A DNA stretch of 15,675 nt, from positions 1 through 15,675 of the forward strand of contig CATOKC010000081.1 in NCBI GenBank assembly GCA_951800675.1, read 5' to 3'. This stretch comes from an uncultured Oscillibacter sp. Its GTDB lineage: Bacteria > Bacillota_A > Clostridia > Oscillospirales > Oscillospiraceae. A model generated the notes under the pieces. The model did not search any database and had not been told where the DNA came from. It was given only the letters and a program-made list of their open reading frames with translations. The position numbers and the translations under genes are program-made. Positions 1 through 7,650 of the stretch are shown in pieces (within the stretch, counting starts at the first letter, position 1; the number at the start of each line of letters is the position of its first letter).

Positions 1-1
1 C

Positions 2-445
2 CCAAAGCCATGGCCGGTCATTCTGGTGATCGTGCATCTATGGATGAGTTTCGGCTACCAGTCGCTCCTCTATTACTCCACTCTGATTGGGATCGATAAG
101 ACGCTTTACGAAGCGACAGTCGTAGATGGCGGCGGCACTTGGCATCAGATCCGGTATGTGACGCTCCCGTGCCTGAAAAGAACGGTCATCATACTGATGC
201 TGCTGGCTGTCGGCAGGATATTCTTCTCCGATTTCGGGCTTTTCTATCAGGTCCCTATGCATAGCGGCCTGCTGTATTCCACGACGCAAACCATTGACAC
301 CTACGTATACCGCGCGCTGCTGGAGCTGAACGATATCGGGCGGTCCTCCGCGGCGGGTTTCCTCCAGTCCCTGCTGGGCTTTATCTGCGTAGTCACTGCA
401 AATAAGATCGTCAGCAAGGTCGACAGCGAAAGCGCGCTGTTCTGA
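2..445 (+). CDS. ABC sugar transporter permease, LplB type (5' truncated)
   Basis: This is the C-terminal 147 residues of an inner-membrane permease of a CUT1-type carbohydrate ABC importer. The frame is open from the left window edge (first whole codon at base 2), so the true start lies outside. Visible are hydrophobic membrane segments and the cytoplasmic EAA loop that docks the ATPase (YEATVVDGGG then IRYVTLP, with the family's conserved Gly and Leu-Pro). The C-terminal half, with a long loop after the EAA motif (FYQVPMHSGLLYSTTQTIDT) and a last helix ending in NKIVSKVDSESALF, is typical of the LplB family, which partners YtcP-type permeases. The second permease follows 22 bases downstream, so the two are co-transcribed and probably form a heterodimeric pore. 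No ATPase gene is visible; such systems commonly share an MsmX-type ATPase encoded elsewhere. Family is confident; the sugar is unknown. Confidence 0.9.
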   Translation, partial: PKPWPVILVIVHLWMSFGYQSLLYYSTLIGIDKTLYEATVVDGGGTWHQIRYVTLPCLKRTVIILMLLAVGRIFFSDFGLFYQVPMHSGLLYSTTQTIDTYVYRALLELNDIGRSSAAGFLQSLLGFICVVTANKIVSKVDSESALF

Positions 446-467
446 TGAAAGGAAGGGAAGCTGAGCT

Positions 468-1346
468 ATGATCACCAGGAACAAACCGTTTATCGCCTTC
501 ATGTATGTGCTGATGGCGCTCCTTACTATCGCGTGCCTGTTTCCGTTCCTTCTCCTTTTCATGAGTTCGATCACCTCTGAGGCAACGCTTGCCGTGAACG
601 GCTACTCCCTTCTCCCGGAGGAGTTCAGTCTGGATGCGTACCGGTTTCTCTGGACGACCAGGAAAAACTTACTGCATTCGCTGGGCATCAGCGTTTTTGT
701 TACCACGGTAGGCGTTATCGCCAATGTTACGCTGACAACGCTCTTCGCCTATCCCCTGTCCAGGAAGGACCTGCCGGGCCGGAACGCTATATCCCTGTTC
801 CTGTTCTTTACCATGCTGTTCAACGGCGGCATGGTCCCCACCTATATGGTCTATGCGAATTATCTGCATATCAAAAATACCATTTGGGCGCTGATCGTGC
901 CGTATCTGCTGATGAACGCCTTCTATATCATCACCATGCGCACCTACATCAATTCCAACATTGCCGACGAGGTGATCGAGGCGGCCAAGATCGATGGAGC
1001 CAGCGAAGTCCAGATATTGACCCGGATCGTGCTGCCCCTGAGCCGGCCCATTATTGCCACGATCGCGCTGCTGGCCATGATCGGATACTGGAACAACTGG
1101 ACCAACGGCGTCTATTTCCTGTCCAGTGACGAGCTTTACGGCATTCAGAATTTTTTGAATGAGGTGATCTCCAACGCGGTATTTCTGGCCAGCAAGACCT
1201 CCGGCTCTACCATGACCGTTCAGATACCCACCGTTGCCGTGCGGATGGCCATTGCCGTGGTCGCCGTTCTGCCAGTGCTGATCGCGTATCCTTTCTTCCA
1301 GAAGTCCTTCGTTAAGGGCATCACCTTGGGCTCTGTCAAGGGTTGA
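468..1346 (+). CDS. ABC sugar transporter permease, YtcP/LplC type
   Basis: Complete 292-residue partner permease of the carbohydrate importer. Six membrane segments are readable, beginning with residues 8-32. The EAA loop is at about residues 171-190 (EAAKIDGASE then RIVLPL). The segment FFTMLFNGGMVPTYM (about 113-127) is characteristic of the YtcP/LplC branch, which is usually paired with an LplB-type permease and a DUF3502-type binding protein. A binding protein of that kind is encoded at 6034. The start is supported by GGAAGGGA nine bases before the ATG. The gene sits 22 bases after permease 1 and 36 bases before the phosphorylase-like gene in the same operon. Length is normal and no motif is damaged. 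The transported sugar cannot be read from the sequence; a short alpha-glucoside or its ester is inferred from the neighbours. Confidence 0.95.
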   Translation: MITRNKPFIAFMYVLMALLTIACLFPFLLLFMSSITSEATLAVNGYSLLPEEFSLDAYRFLWTTRKNLLHSLGISVFVTTVGVIANVTLTTLFAYPLSRKDLPGRNAISLFLFFTMLFNGGMVPTYMVYANYLHIKNTIWALIVPYLLMNAFYIITMRTYINSNIADEVIEAAKIDGASEVQILTRIVLPLSRPIIATIALLAMIGYWNNWTNGVYFLSSDELYGIQNFLNEVISNAVFLASKTSGSTMTVQIPTVAVRMAIAVVAVLPVLIAYPFFQKSFVKGITLGSVKG

Positions 1347-1382
1347 CGCGGGCCTATCAAATCAAATGAGGAGAGTAGCATC

Positions 1383-2849
1383 ATGAGACCGATACAAAAT
1401 GAAGTTATGCTGATCACATACGCGGACAGCATGGGAAGGGATCTGAAGGAACTGGAGACCGCCCTTGCAAAACACTTCGAGGGAGCGGTAAAGGGGATCC
1501 ATATCCTGCCGTTTTTTCCTTCCTCCGGGGACCGAGGCTTCGCGGTCATTGAGTACGACAAGGTGGAACCTGCCTTTGGGGACTGGTCGGATATTGACCG
1601 CCTGGCGGAAAAATACACGCTGGCGGCGGATTTCATGCTGAATCATGTATCCATTCGCTGCCGGGAGTTTAAGGACTATATGGAAAAGGGAGACGCCTCC
1701 CCTTACCGCAATATGTTTATCCACTGGAATGAGTTTTGGCCGAACGGCGAGCCAACGGAGGCGGAGAACGACGCCATGTACCGCCGGAAGCCGGGCGGCG
1801 CCTTCCTGGAGTTTACCCGGAAGGACGGCAAAAAGGTCAAGCTTTGGAACACATTCTTCTCCGAGCAGGTGGATATCGACCCGTATGCTAAGGCTACCCA
1901 GGATTACTTTGGCAGGAATTTGACCATGCTTTCCAAGCATGTTCCGCTCATCCGTTTTGACGCATTCGCTTATGCGTCAAAGCGGCCGGGGACATCCTGC
2001 TTCTTTGTGGAACCCGACATCTGGAACGTTCTGGATATTGCCATGCAGCCGCTGCGCTCCGCCGGGACGCAGATGCTGGCCGAGATCCACGAAAACTATA
2101 CCATCCAGCTGAAGATGGCTGCCAAGGGATACTGGGTATATGATTTCGCGCTGCCTATGCTGCTGCTCCACGGCCTCCATTCCGGAAGGACCGACCGGCT
2201 GATCCGCTGGCTGCACATATGCCCCAGAAATCAGTTCACCACATTGGATACGCACGATGGGATCGGCGTGGTCGATGTGGTAGACCTTCTGACGGATGAC
2301 GAGATCGATCATGTACGCGCCATTGTGGACAAGATCACCGAACCGGCACAGCAGTATATCAAACGTCCCTCGATGATCAAAATGACCGGGAAGCAAGCGC
2401 AGCGGTACCAGTTGGGATGTACCTACTACAACGCGCTGGACTGCAACGATGACGCCTATCTGCTGGCCCGGGCCGTACAGTTTTTTACGCCCGGCATTCC
2501 TCAGGTATATTATGTGGGTATGCTCGCGGGGAAAAACGATATCGAGTTTCTAAAGAACGGCGGAGAGGGGCGCGGGATCAACCGCCACAACTATTCGCTC
2601 CAGGAAGTAGACGAGGCGGCGGCGCAGCCTGTTGTGCAGAAGCTGCTGCGCCTGATGCGGTTCCGGAATCAGTACAAGGTGTTTGACGGGCGGTTCACCG
2701 TTGGAGCGGACCAGGGGAATGGAACGCTGGAAATGACTTGGGAGGATAGAGACCTCTATGCGCGGCTTACTGCCGACTTTAAGACCCATGCGTTCCAAAT
2801 CGCCTATTTTGATCCTGCTGAAAATCGTGAACAGGTGCTGGAGCTTTAG
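1383..2849 (+). CDS. gtfA: GH13_18 sucrose phosphorylase-like enzyme
   Basis: Cytoplasmic 488-residue glycoside phosphorylase of the GH13_18 group. The family's classic reaction is sucrose + phosphate to glucose 1-phosphate + fructose by a double-displacement mechanism. Seen here: N-terminal LITYADSMG, HILPFFPSSGDRGF, NHVS (His88), the nucleophile Asp193 in IRFDAFAY, the acid/base Glu234 in LAEIHENY, the transition-state Asp292 in TLDTHDGIGV, and QFFTPGIPQVYYVGMLAGKND near residue 370. From memory it most resembles the Leuconostoc/Streptococcus GtfA branch (about 480-490 residues, short loop after the THDGIGV motif) rather than the longer bifidobacterial enzyme. The acceptor loop around 335-345 reads QAQRYQLGCTYY, whereas sucrose phosphorylases have LD(I/L)YQ(I/V)NSTYY, so the acceptor may not be plain fructose. 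Alternatives inside the family are sucrose 6'-phosphate, glucosylglycerol or glucosylglycerate phosphorylase. GAGGAGAG lies seven bases before the ATG. Fold and catalytic class are secure; exact substrate is not. Confidence 0.85.
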   Translation: MRPIQNEVMLITYADSMGRDLKELETALAKHFEGAVKGIHILPFFPSSGDRGFAVIEYDKVEPAFGDWSDIDRLAEKYTLAADFMLNHVSIRCREFKDYMEKGDASPYRNMFIHWNEFWPNGEPTEAENDAMYRRKPGGAFLEFTRKDGKKVKLWNTFFSEQVDIDPYAKATQDYFGRNLTMLSKHVPLIRFDAFAYASKRPGTSCFFVEPDIWNVLDIAMQPLRSAGTQMLAEIHENYTIQLKMAAKGYWVYDFALPMLLLHGLHSGRTDRLIRWLHICPRNQFTTLDTHDGIGVVDVVDLLTDDEIDHVRAIVDKITEPAQQYIKRPSMIKMTGKQAQRYQLGCTYYNALDCNDDAYLLARAVQFFTPGIPQVYYVGMLAGKNDIEFLKNGGEGRGINRHNYSLQEVDEAAAQPVVQKLLRLMRFRNQYKVFDGRFTVGADQGNGTLEMTWEDRDLYARLTADFKTHAFQIAYFDPAENREQVLEL

Positions 2850-2858
2850 GAGGCGGCG

Positions 2859-4352
2859 ATGGAACGAATTTGTTTACCGCTGATTTTTCAGGATTCCATG
2901 GTCCTGCAGCGGAGAAAGCCGGTCTGCATCTGGGGAGAGGCGGAGGAGTGTGCCTCTGTGCGGGTGACGCTGGGGGAGGACGCCGCCGTAGCGGAGGTCT
3001 CAGATGGAAAGTGGAAGACCTATCTGCCACCGAGGGAGGCAGAGACCGGATTGACGCTGACCGTCTCTGGCGGTCGATTCTCCATATCGTTCACTGACGT
3101 CGCCATTGGAGAGGTCTGGATCGCTGGCGGGCAGTCCAATATGGAGTATCTGCTGAAACATGACGCAGACAGAGAAGAGGCCCTGCTGTTGGAGGATCCG
3201 GACATTCGGTGCTATGAGGTGCCCAAGATATCGTTTCCCGGGCAGGAGGCGCATTACCGGATGTCGGACGCGGGCGTTTGGCGAAAAGAGAACAGAGAGG
3301 AGTCTCCCTACTTCACAGCGGTAGGCTTCTACTTCGCGAACCGGCTGCATGAAACGCTGCGGATACCGGTCGGCGTGATCAATTGCACCTGGGGAGGCAC
3401 GTCCGCCTCCTGCTGGGTATCCGAGGACTACCTCACCGGCGATCTGCAGTTCTATCTGGACAAGGCGCGGGAGGTACGGTCGTCCATTGATCCGGAGGAG
3501 ACGCTGGAAAAATACATTGCCCTGCAAAAGAATATTCTGAGCAGCAATATCGACATGGGGAAGCCCAATCTGGCCCCTATCCGTCCTCTGCTGGACGAGG
3601 CGGCCCACGATAGGCTGATGACGATGAACAATTGGCCCTGCTCCGCGTTCCGTCCCTGCGGACTGTTCACGTTTATGCTGAAAACGATCGTCCCGTATAC
3701 CGTCAGCGGAGTGATCTGGTACCAAGGCGAGTCGGACGAGTATTTTTCGGAGCATTATGAGAGTATGATGCGGGCCGTCGTCCGTTGCTGGCGCAGCAAT
3801 TGGAGGGAAGATTTGCCTTTCCTGATGGTCCAGCTGGCATCCTTTGAGGTGATGGCCGAGTATCTTGACTTTGTACCCATCCGCAGGGCGCAGGCAGAGC
3901 TGGCAAAAAAAGAACCCGGGGTCTATCTGGTCACTGCCATGGACACCGGTATGCGGTACGATATCCACCCCAAGCGGAAAAAGCCCGTCGGGGTCCGGCT
4001 GGCGCTTCAGGCGCTGGACAAGGTCTACCACCGCCATCTGCCGGCGGATTCTCCGACCGTCCTCTGCGCGCAGTGGGAGCAGGAGTCCGTCGTTGTTCGG
4101 CTGAAGCACTGTGGAAGCGGCCTGCACGTTATAGGGGAGCGCCCGGAGACCTTCGACATTTCCGCGGATGGGGAGGATGTATCCGATTTTACGGTGAGCG
4201 TCCGGCCCCATGAGCTCGTACTGACTGCCGATGCGTTCCTTACCGCCCATACGCTGCGCATCGCGTTTTGCCAGCGGGCCTACTGTGAGCTGACGATCTA
4301 TAACAGCGCGGATCTGCCCGTGCTTCCATTTGATCTTTCTCTGTCCCGATAA
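2859..4352 (+). CDS. SASA/SGNH-family carbohydrate O-acetylesterase, cytoplasmic
   Basis: 497-residue esterase of the sialate O-acetylesterase family (SASA, PF03629; SGNH hydrolase fold), which removes O-acetyl groups from sugars. After an N-terminal beta-rich region (1-85) come block I with nucleophile Ser93 (AGGQSNMEY), the Gly block CTWGGTSASCW (about 176-186), the Asn/Glu block VIWYQGESD (285-293), and the C-terminal Asp368/His370 pair in DIHPKRKKPVGVRLA. The catalytic set is complete. There is no signal peptide or lipobox, so it should act inside the cell on imported sugars. Coupling to the phosphorylase-like gene is tight: nine bases separate stop from start, and the AGGAGG ribosome site overlaps the upstream stop codon. 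The family name does not mean sialate is the substrate; acetylated xylo-, gluco- or fructo-saccharides are equally possible, and the GH13_18 neighbour favours an acetylated glucoside or sucrose. Confidence 0.88.
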   Translation: MERICLPLIFQDSMVLQRRKPVCIWGEAEECASVRVTLGEDAAVAEVSDGKWKTYLPPREAETGLTLTVSGGRFSISFTDVAIGEVWIAGGQSNMEYLLKHDADREEALLLEDPDIRCYEVPKISFPGQEAHYRMSDAGVWRKENREESPYFTAVGFYFANRLHETLRIPVGVINCTWGGTSASCWVSEDYLTGDLQFYLDKAREVRSSIDPEETLEKYIALQKNILSSNIDMGKPNLAPIRPLLDEAAHDRLMTMNNWPCSAFRPCGLFTFMLKTIVPYTVSGVIWYQGESDEYFSEHYESMMRAVVRCWRSNWREDLPFLMVQLASFEVMAEYLDFVPIRRAQAELAKKEPGVYLVTAMDTGMRYDIHPKRKKPVGVRLALQALDKVYHRHLPADSPTVLCAQWEQESVVVRLKHCGSGLHVIGERPETFDISADGEDVSDFTVSVRPHELVLTADAFLTAHTLRIAFCQRAYCELTIYNSADLPVLPFDLSLSR

Positions 4353-4375
4353 TTTGAAAAAAGTGGTTGATAATT

Positions 4376-5761
4376 ATGGACCGATCAATGAAAAAATACA
4401 TCATAACCGATAAAGCGTTTTACAGTGAGGCCCTGATGATCGTACTTCCAGTGGTCCTCCAGGCGATCATCAATCAGGGCGTCAATATGATGGATACGAT
4501 CATGGTTGGGAAGCTGGGGGAAGCCGCCATATCCGCATCATCGCTGGCGAACCAGTTCTATAACATCTATACGTTCCTCTGTATGGGGCTCAGCGCGGCC
4601 GGACTTGTTCTGGCCGCGCAGTATTGGGGCGCGGGCGATAAGGTGACCGTGCGGAAGGTCTTTGACATACTGATCCAGATCATCTTTGCCGCCAGCACGC
4701 TTTTTGCGATCCTGAGCCTTGCCCTTCCCCGGCAGATCATCTCGCTCTATACCAACGACCAGGAGGTGATCGCCGCCGGCGCCGGATATCTGCGCATTAC
4801 GGCGCTGGTCTATCTGCCGCACGGGATCGCCCTGGTCATTTCCAACATTATGCGCTCGGTGGGAAACGCGCGGATCGGCCTGTATGTCTCCCTGGCCTCC
4901 TTTTTTGTCAACATTGGGTGCAACTATGTTTTCATTTTTGGAAAGCTGGGATTTCCGGCGATGGGCGTTTCCGGCGCGGCCCTGGGGACGCTGTGCTCCC
5001 GTGCCGTCGAGTTCGGCGTCTGTATCTTCTTTGTCCTGGTCATAGACAGGAAGCTCTGCTACCGGCCCACCCGGCTGCTACGGCAACCAGAGAAGCCCCT
5101 CCTCCGGGAATTTATCCGCTTGGGGCTCCCCGCGATCATCAGTGATACGATCCTCGCCTTCGCGTCCAGCGCCATCGGCATGATCCTGGGCCACATGGGC
5201 AGGGAATTTGTCAGCGCGTACTCCATCGTATCGGTGGTGGATCGGATGTGTACCCTAGCCACCAGCGGCGTGGGGAGCGCGGCGGGGATCATGGTGGGCC
5301 AGTCTGTCGGCGCGGGGGAGGCTGCGGAGGCGAAGCGGCGCGGATTTTCCTTCCTGATGCTGACGGCGGTGCTGGGCGTTATCGGCGCGATCCTTGTCGT
5401 TATCGTCGGCGATTGGTCCATCAGCCTGTACGATATTACGCCGGACACCATAGCGATCACCAGGACCATGATGATCGCCAGCGCGCTCGTGGTGCCCTTC
5501 CAGAACATATCCTCTACCCTGGGCAAGGGGGTCCTGCGGGGCGGCGGCGATACCCAGTTCCTGATGGTTGCCGATGTTATTTTTCAGTGGGTCGCCTCCA
5601 TTCCTTTGGGATATCTTGCGGGCCTGGTGCTGAACCTGTCCCCCTTCGCCGTCCTGCTGATCGTTCGTATCGACTACGTTATCAAAGGGATCTGGTTTAT
5701 CCAGCGGCTTACCACCGATAAGTGGATCCATCAGGTCAAGCGGGCGGAGCGTGCATCCTGA
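4376..5761 (+). CDS. MATE family efflux transporter
   Basis: Integral membrane antiporter of the MATE (multidrug and toxic compound extrusion, MatE PF01554) family, about 461 residues, the normal length for twelve helices in two six-helix bundles. Repeat 1 begins with ALMIVLPVVLQAIINQGVNM and MDTIMVGKLGEAAISA (the conserved D-x-x-MVG-xLG signature). Repeat 2 begins around RLGLPAIISDTI and contains AAGIMVGQSVGAGEAAEAKR. Such proteins use a sodium or proton gradient to export cationic, aromatic or other amphipathic compounds. I chose ATG 4376, with a weak AAGTGG nine bases upstream. An in-frame TTG at 4367 and ATG at 4388 are alternatives. It is the last gene of the sugar operon, 23 bases after the acetylesterase and directly before a terminator, so it is co-expressed with sugar catabolism. 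That placement suggests export of a by-product such as a freed acyl or aromatic group (inference). Confidence 0.92.
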   Translation: MDRSMKKYIITDKAFYSEALMIVLPVVLQAIINQGVNMMDTIMVGKLGEAAISASSLANQFYNIYTFLCMGLSAAGLVLAAQYWGAGDKVTVRKVFDILIQIIFAASTLFAILSLALPRQIISLYTNDQEVIAAGAGYLRITALVYLPHGIALVISNIMRSVGNARIGLYVSLASFFVNIGCNYVFIFGKLGFPAMGVSGAALGTLCSRAVEFGVCIFFVLVIDRKLCYRPTRLLRQPEKPLLREFIRLGLPAIISDTILAFASSAIGMILGHMGREFVSAYSIVSVVDRMCTLATSGVGSAAGIMVGQSVGAGEAAEAKRRGFSFLMLTAVLGVIGAILVVIVGDWSISLYDITPDTIAITRTMMIASALVVPFQNISSTLGKGVLRGGGDTQFLMVADVIFQWVASIPLGYLAGLVLNLSPFAVLLIVRIDYVIKGIWFIQRLTTDKWIHQVKRAERAS

Positions 5762-5771
5762 CAAACATTAT

Positions 5772-5818
5772 GCAGCCGGAAAAGCGGACACACATTCGCT
5801 TTTCTGGTTGCATTTCTC
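5772..5818 (+). terminator. Rho-independent terminator after the permease-to-MATE operon
   Basis: GCAGCCGGAAAAGCG (5772-5786) pairs with CGCTTTTCTGGTTGC (5797-5811), a 15-bp stem with two G-T wobbles and a 10-nt loop, followed by the T/C-rich ATTTCTC. It starts ten bases after the MATE stop codon. The T-run is imperfect, so termination may be incomplete. Confidence 0.75.
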
Positions 5819-6033
5819 TATGAGCGGGTATACTATTTCCTTAACGGAGGATCAGGCCGCCACAGCGTGCATCTGTATGTGCAAAAATGTGGTCACAGAA
5901 AGAGGGCGTTTGCTGCAAATTATACAAGAAAGTCTGAAAAACGACATGGCGAGTCAGAAATGGAGTGGTAAGGCGCGGCTCATTTTTGATAACATAGCAG
6001 CAGGAGTCAGGAGCTCCAGAAGGAGGAATTATT
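5819..6033 (+). other. Intergenic leader of the binding-lipoprotein gene
   Basis: No convincing gene lies here; an open frame that crosses the region runs out of frame into the lipoprotein gene. It should hold the promoter for the lipoprotein. TATACT (5829-5834) has only a weak TTGCAT 15 bases upstream, inside the terminator hairpin. TATACA (5921-5926) lies just after a small perfect inverted repeat TTTGCTGCAAA (5909-5919), but has no -35 at normal spacing. Neither is persuasive alone. The region ends in a very strong ribosome site, AGAAGGAGG (6018-6026), seven bases before the ATG at 6034, consistent with high expression of a binding protein. Confidence 0.4.
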
Positions 6034-7575
6034 ATGAAAAGAATCGCGACTTTCTTGCTGGCAGCTGTTATGCTGCTCTCCCTGGCCGCGTGCGGCGGCA
6101 AGGACGACATCCCCAATGAGCCGGCAGATCAAACACCCCCTGCTGCCGCGGATAACAAGCAGCCGGATACCGCCGTACCGGTGGACGAGATGCCTGTGGT
6201 CCGCCTGTGCATCAACAAGCCCGGCACAGGAGAAGGCGAGCTGGTGGTCGAGGAGGCTGTGAACAAGCTCCTTGCGGAGCGCTACGGGATACAGGTCGAT
6301 ATTGTCCTGAAGCAGGACAATACCCAGCTGAACCTGATGCTGACGGGCGGTGAAGATACAGTGGATATTTTCACATCGTTCTGGTTCATGTCCCAGAGCA
6401 CGCTATACAATAACGGTCAGCTGCTGAACCTGGACCCGTACATGGAGAAGGAAGGAAAGGGCATCCTTGAGCTGTATAAGGACTATCCCGAGGTCCTCAA
6501 CTGCGGCAAGATCGGCGGCAGCCTGTACGGTATCCCGGCCTACACCGCATGGTCCACCCCAAATATTTACACCGTGAAAGAGGATATCTCCAACGCGGCA
6601 AACATCGACTGGTCCAAGGTCAAGACGCTTGCCGATGCCACGGAGGCCATGGTCGCCATGAAGCAGGCTACCCCCTCCACCTATCTGGTGCCCGGCGCGA
6701 CCCAGACATACTGGGTGCCCAAGGATCTGGACGATCTGGGCGATACAAAGTATCTGGGGGTCATCATCGATCCGGATACTTCGACGACCGTTGAGAACTA
6801 CTATGAATCCGCGCAGTTCGTGGACTTCCTGGAGCAGGTGAAGGTTTGGAAGGCCAACAATATCATCAGCCCCGACCCGATGAGCAACGATCAGGCGACT
6901 CTGTATAATCTGATGTATGGCATCGTTGACGGAACGCCGGGTTACTCCTGGTCCATCGATGAATTTTGCTACGAGGCGAACGAGCAGCAGAACTTCAACG
7001 GCAACATGGTCGGCGCGCAGATCGGTGAGCGTTACATCACCACGGGAACGGTCCAGACCTACATGTGGCATATCTCTTCCTTCACCAAGGTTCCCGAGGC
7101 GGCGGTCACGCTGCTGAACGCCCTGTATACTGACGATGATGTGGCGTTTCTTGTTGCTTTCGGCCTGGAAAATGAGCACTATGTGCTGGATGAGAACGGG
7201 CAGCTCCGCTATCCCAACGATATCGGCGCGTTTGATGACGCTTGGTGCGGCATCCCCATGGATTATTGGCCCAACCTCACCGGCTGCCCCACCTTCTACT
7301 ATCAGCCCGTGGATAAGTATGAGATGATGATGGCGACCAACGATGAGGCAAAGATCTCCCGCGCGCTGGGCTTCGTTTTCGACTCCTCTTCCGTAGCCGA
7401 TGAGATGGCAGCCTGCTCCAGCGTGGTCGATCAGTACTATCTGCCGCTTATCAACGGAGAGGTAGATATCGATTCAACGCTGGCGGCTTTCCAGCAGGCG
7501 CTGAAGGGCGCGGGCATCGATACGATCGTTGCCGAAAAGCAGGCGCAGCTGGATGCTTGGCTGGCAGCTCAATAA
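6034..7575 (+). CDS. Extracellular sugar-binding lipoprotein (DUF3502-type ABC SBP)
   Basis: 513-residue substrate-binding lipoprotein of a carbohydrate ABC importer. It starts with a lipoprotein signal peptide (MKR, then a hydrophobic stretch, then lipobox LAAC with lipidated Cys20), followed by an acidic, Pro/Ala-rich linker to about residue 50. The body is a two-lobed type 1 solute-binding fold (EEAVNKLLAERYGIQVDI, then GEDTVDIFTSF). The C-terminal region resembles DUF3502 (PF12010): SRALGFVFDSSSV, then INGEVDI, then AGIDTIVAEKQAQLDAWL at the very end. This kind of binding protein normally works with LplB/YtcP permeases like those at 2-1346. Unusually, it is not beside them: it has its own transcription unit between two terminators, next to the kinase/regulator pair that may control it. 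An additional binding protein upstream of the window cannot be excluded. Ligand unknown. Confidence 0.93.
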   Translation: MKRIATFLLAAVMLLSLAACGGKDDIPNEPADQTPPAAADNKQPDTAVPVDEMPVVRLCINKPGTGEGELVVEEAVNKLLAERYGIQVDIVLKQDNTQLNLMLTGGEDTVDIFTSFWFMSQSTLYNNGQLLNLDPYMEKEGKGILELYKDYPEVLNCGKIGGSLYGIPAYTAWSTPNIYTVKEDISNAANIDWSKVKTLADATEAMVAMKQATPSTYLVPGATQTYWVPKDLDDLGDTKYLGVIIDPDTSTTVENYYESAQFVDFLEQVKVWKANNIISPDPMSNDQATLYNLMYGIVDGTPGYSWSIDEFCYEANEQQNFNGNMVGAQIGERYITTGTVQTYMWHISSFTKVPEAAVTLLNALYTDDDVAFLVAFGLENEHYVLDENGQLRYPNDIGAFDDAWCGIPMDYWPNLTGCPTFYYQPVDKYEMMMATNDEAKISRALGFVFDSSSVADEMAACSSVVDQYYLPLINGEVDIDSTLAAFQQALKGAGIDTIVAEKQAQLDAWLAAQ

Positions 7576-7588
7576 CAGGTCCTGTTTT

Positions 7589-7634
7589 CCTTGAAAGAGG
7601 GGCATCTTCGGATGTCTCTCTTCAAGGCGTTTTT
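7589..7634 (+). terminator. Strong UUCG-loop terminator/attenuator between SBP and kinase genes
   Basis: CTTGAAAGAGGGGCATC (7590-7606) pairs with GATGTCTCTCTTCAAG (7611-7626), with a TTCG tetraloop closed by C-G (the especially stable type), one bulged A and two wobbles; C7589-G7627 extends the stem. TTTTT follows at 7630-7634, two bases after the stem. It begins 13 bases after the lipoprotein stop. It would give high lipoprotein expression with limited read-through into the kinase and regulator. It also argues that kinase translation starts after it. Confidence 0.85.
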
Positions 7635-7650
7635 CAGAGTGGAGCGGAGA

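Noticed and set aside
3000..4250. 416-codon open frame on the minus strand
   Set aside because: Antisense shadow of the SASA acetylesterase, whose catalytic blocks are all in the plus frame; no domain is recognisable.
1..5761. Absence of an ABC ATPase gene
   Set aside because: Not anomalous: CUT1 importers of this kind in Bacillota commonly rely on a shared MsmX-type ATPase encoded elsewhere.
5909..5919. Inverted repeat TTTGCTGCAAA before the lipoprotein gene
   Set aside because: Only five-base arms and no second copy; too little to call an operator, though its position next to TATACA is noted.
5751..6119. 122-codon plus-strand frame across the gap before the lipoprotein
   Set aside because: It crosses a terminator hairpin, overlaps the lipoprotein start out of frame, and shows no family motif or ribosome site.
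7574..7586. AACAGG/CCTGTT inverted repeat right after the lipoprotein stop
   Set aside because: Short six-bp arms with a one-base spacer cannot form a stable RNA hairpin; the adjacent 7589-7634 structure explains termination.
7591..7650. Upstream TTG and ATG starts extending the kinase by up to 20 residues
   Set aside because: The added codons lie within or just after the UUCG terminator, and the extra peptide is not part of the transmembrane sensor pattern. Starts at 7651 or 7657 have better-placed GGAG sites.
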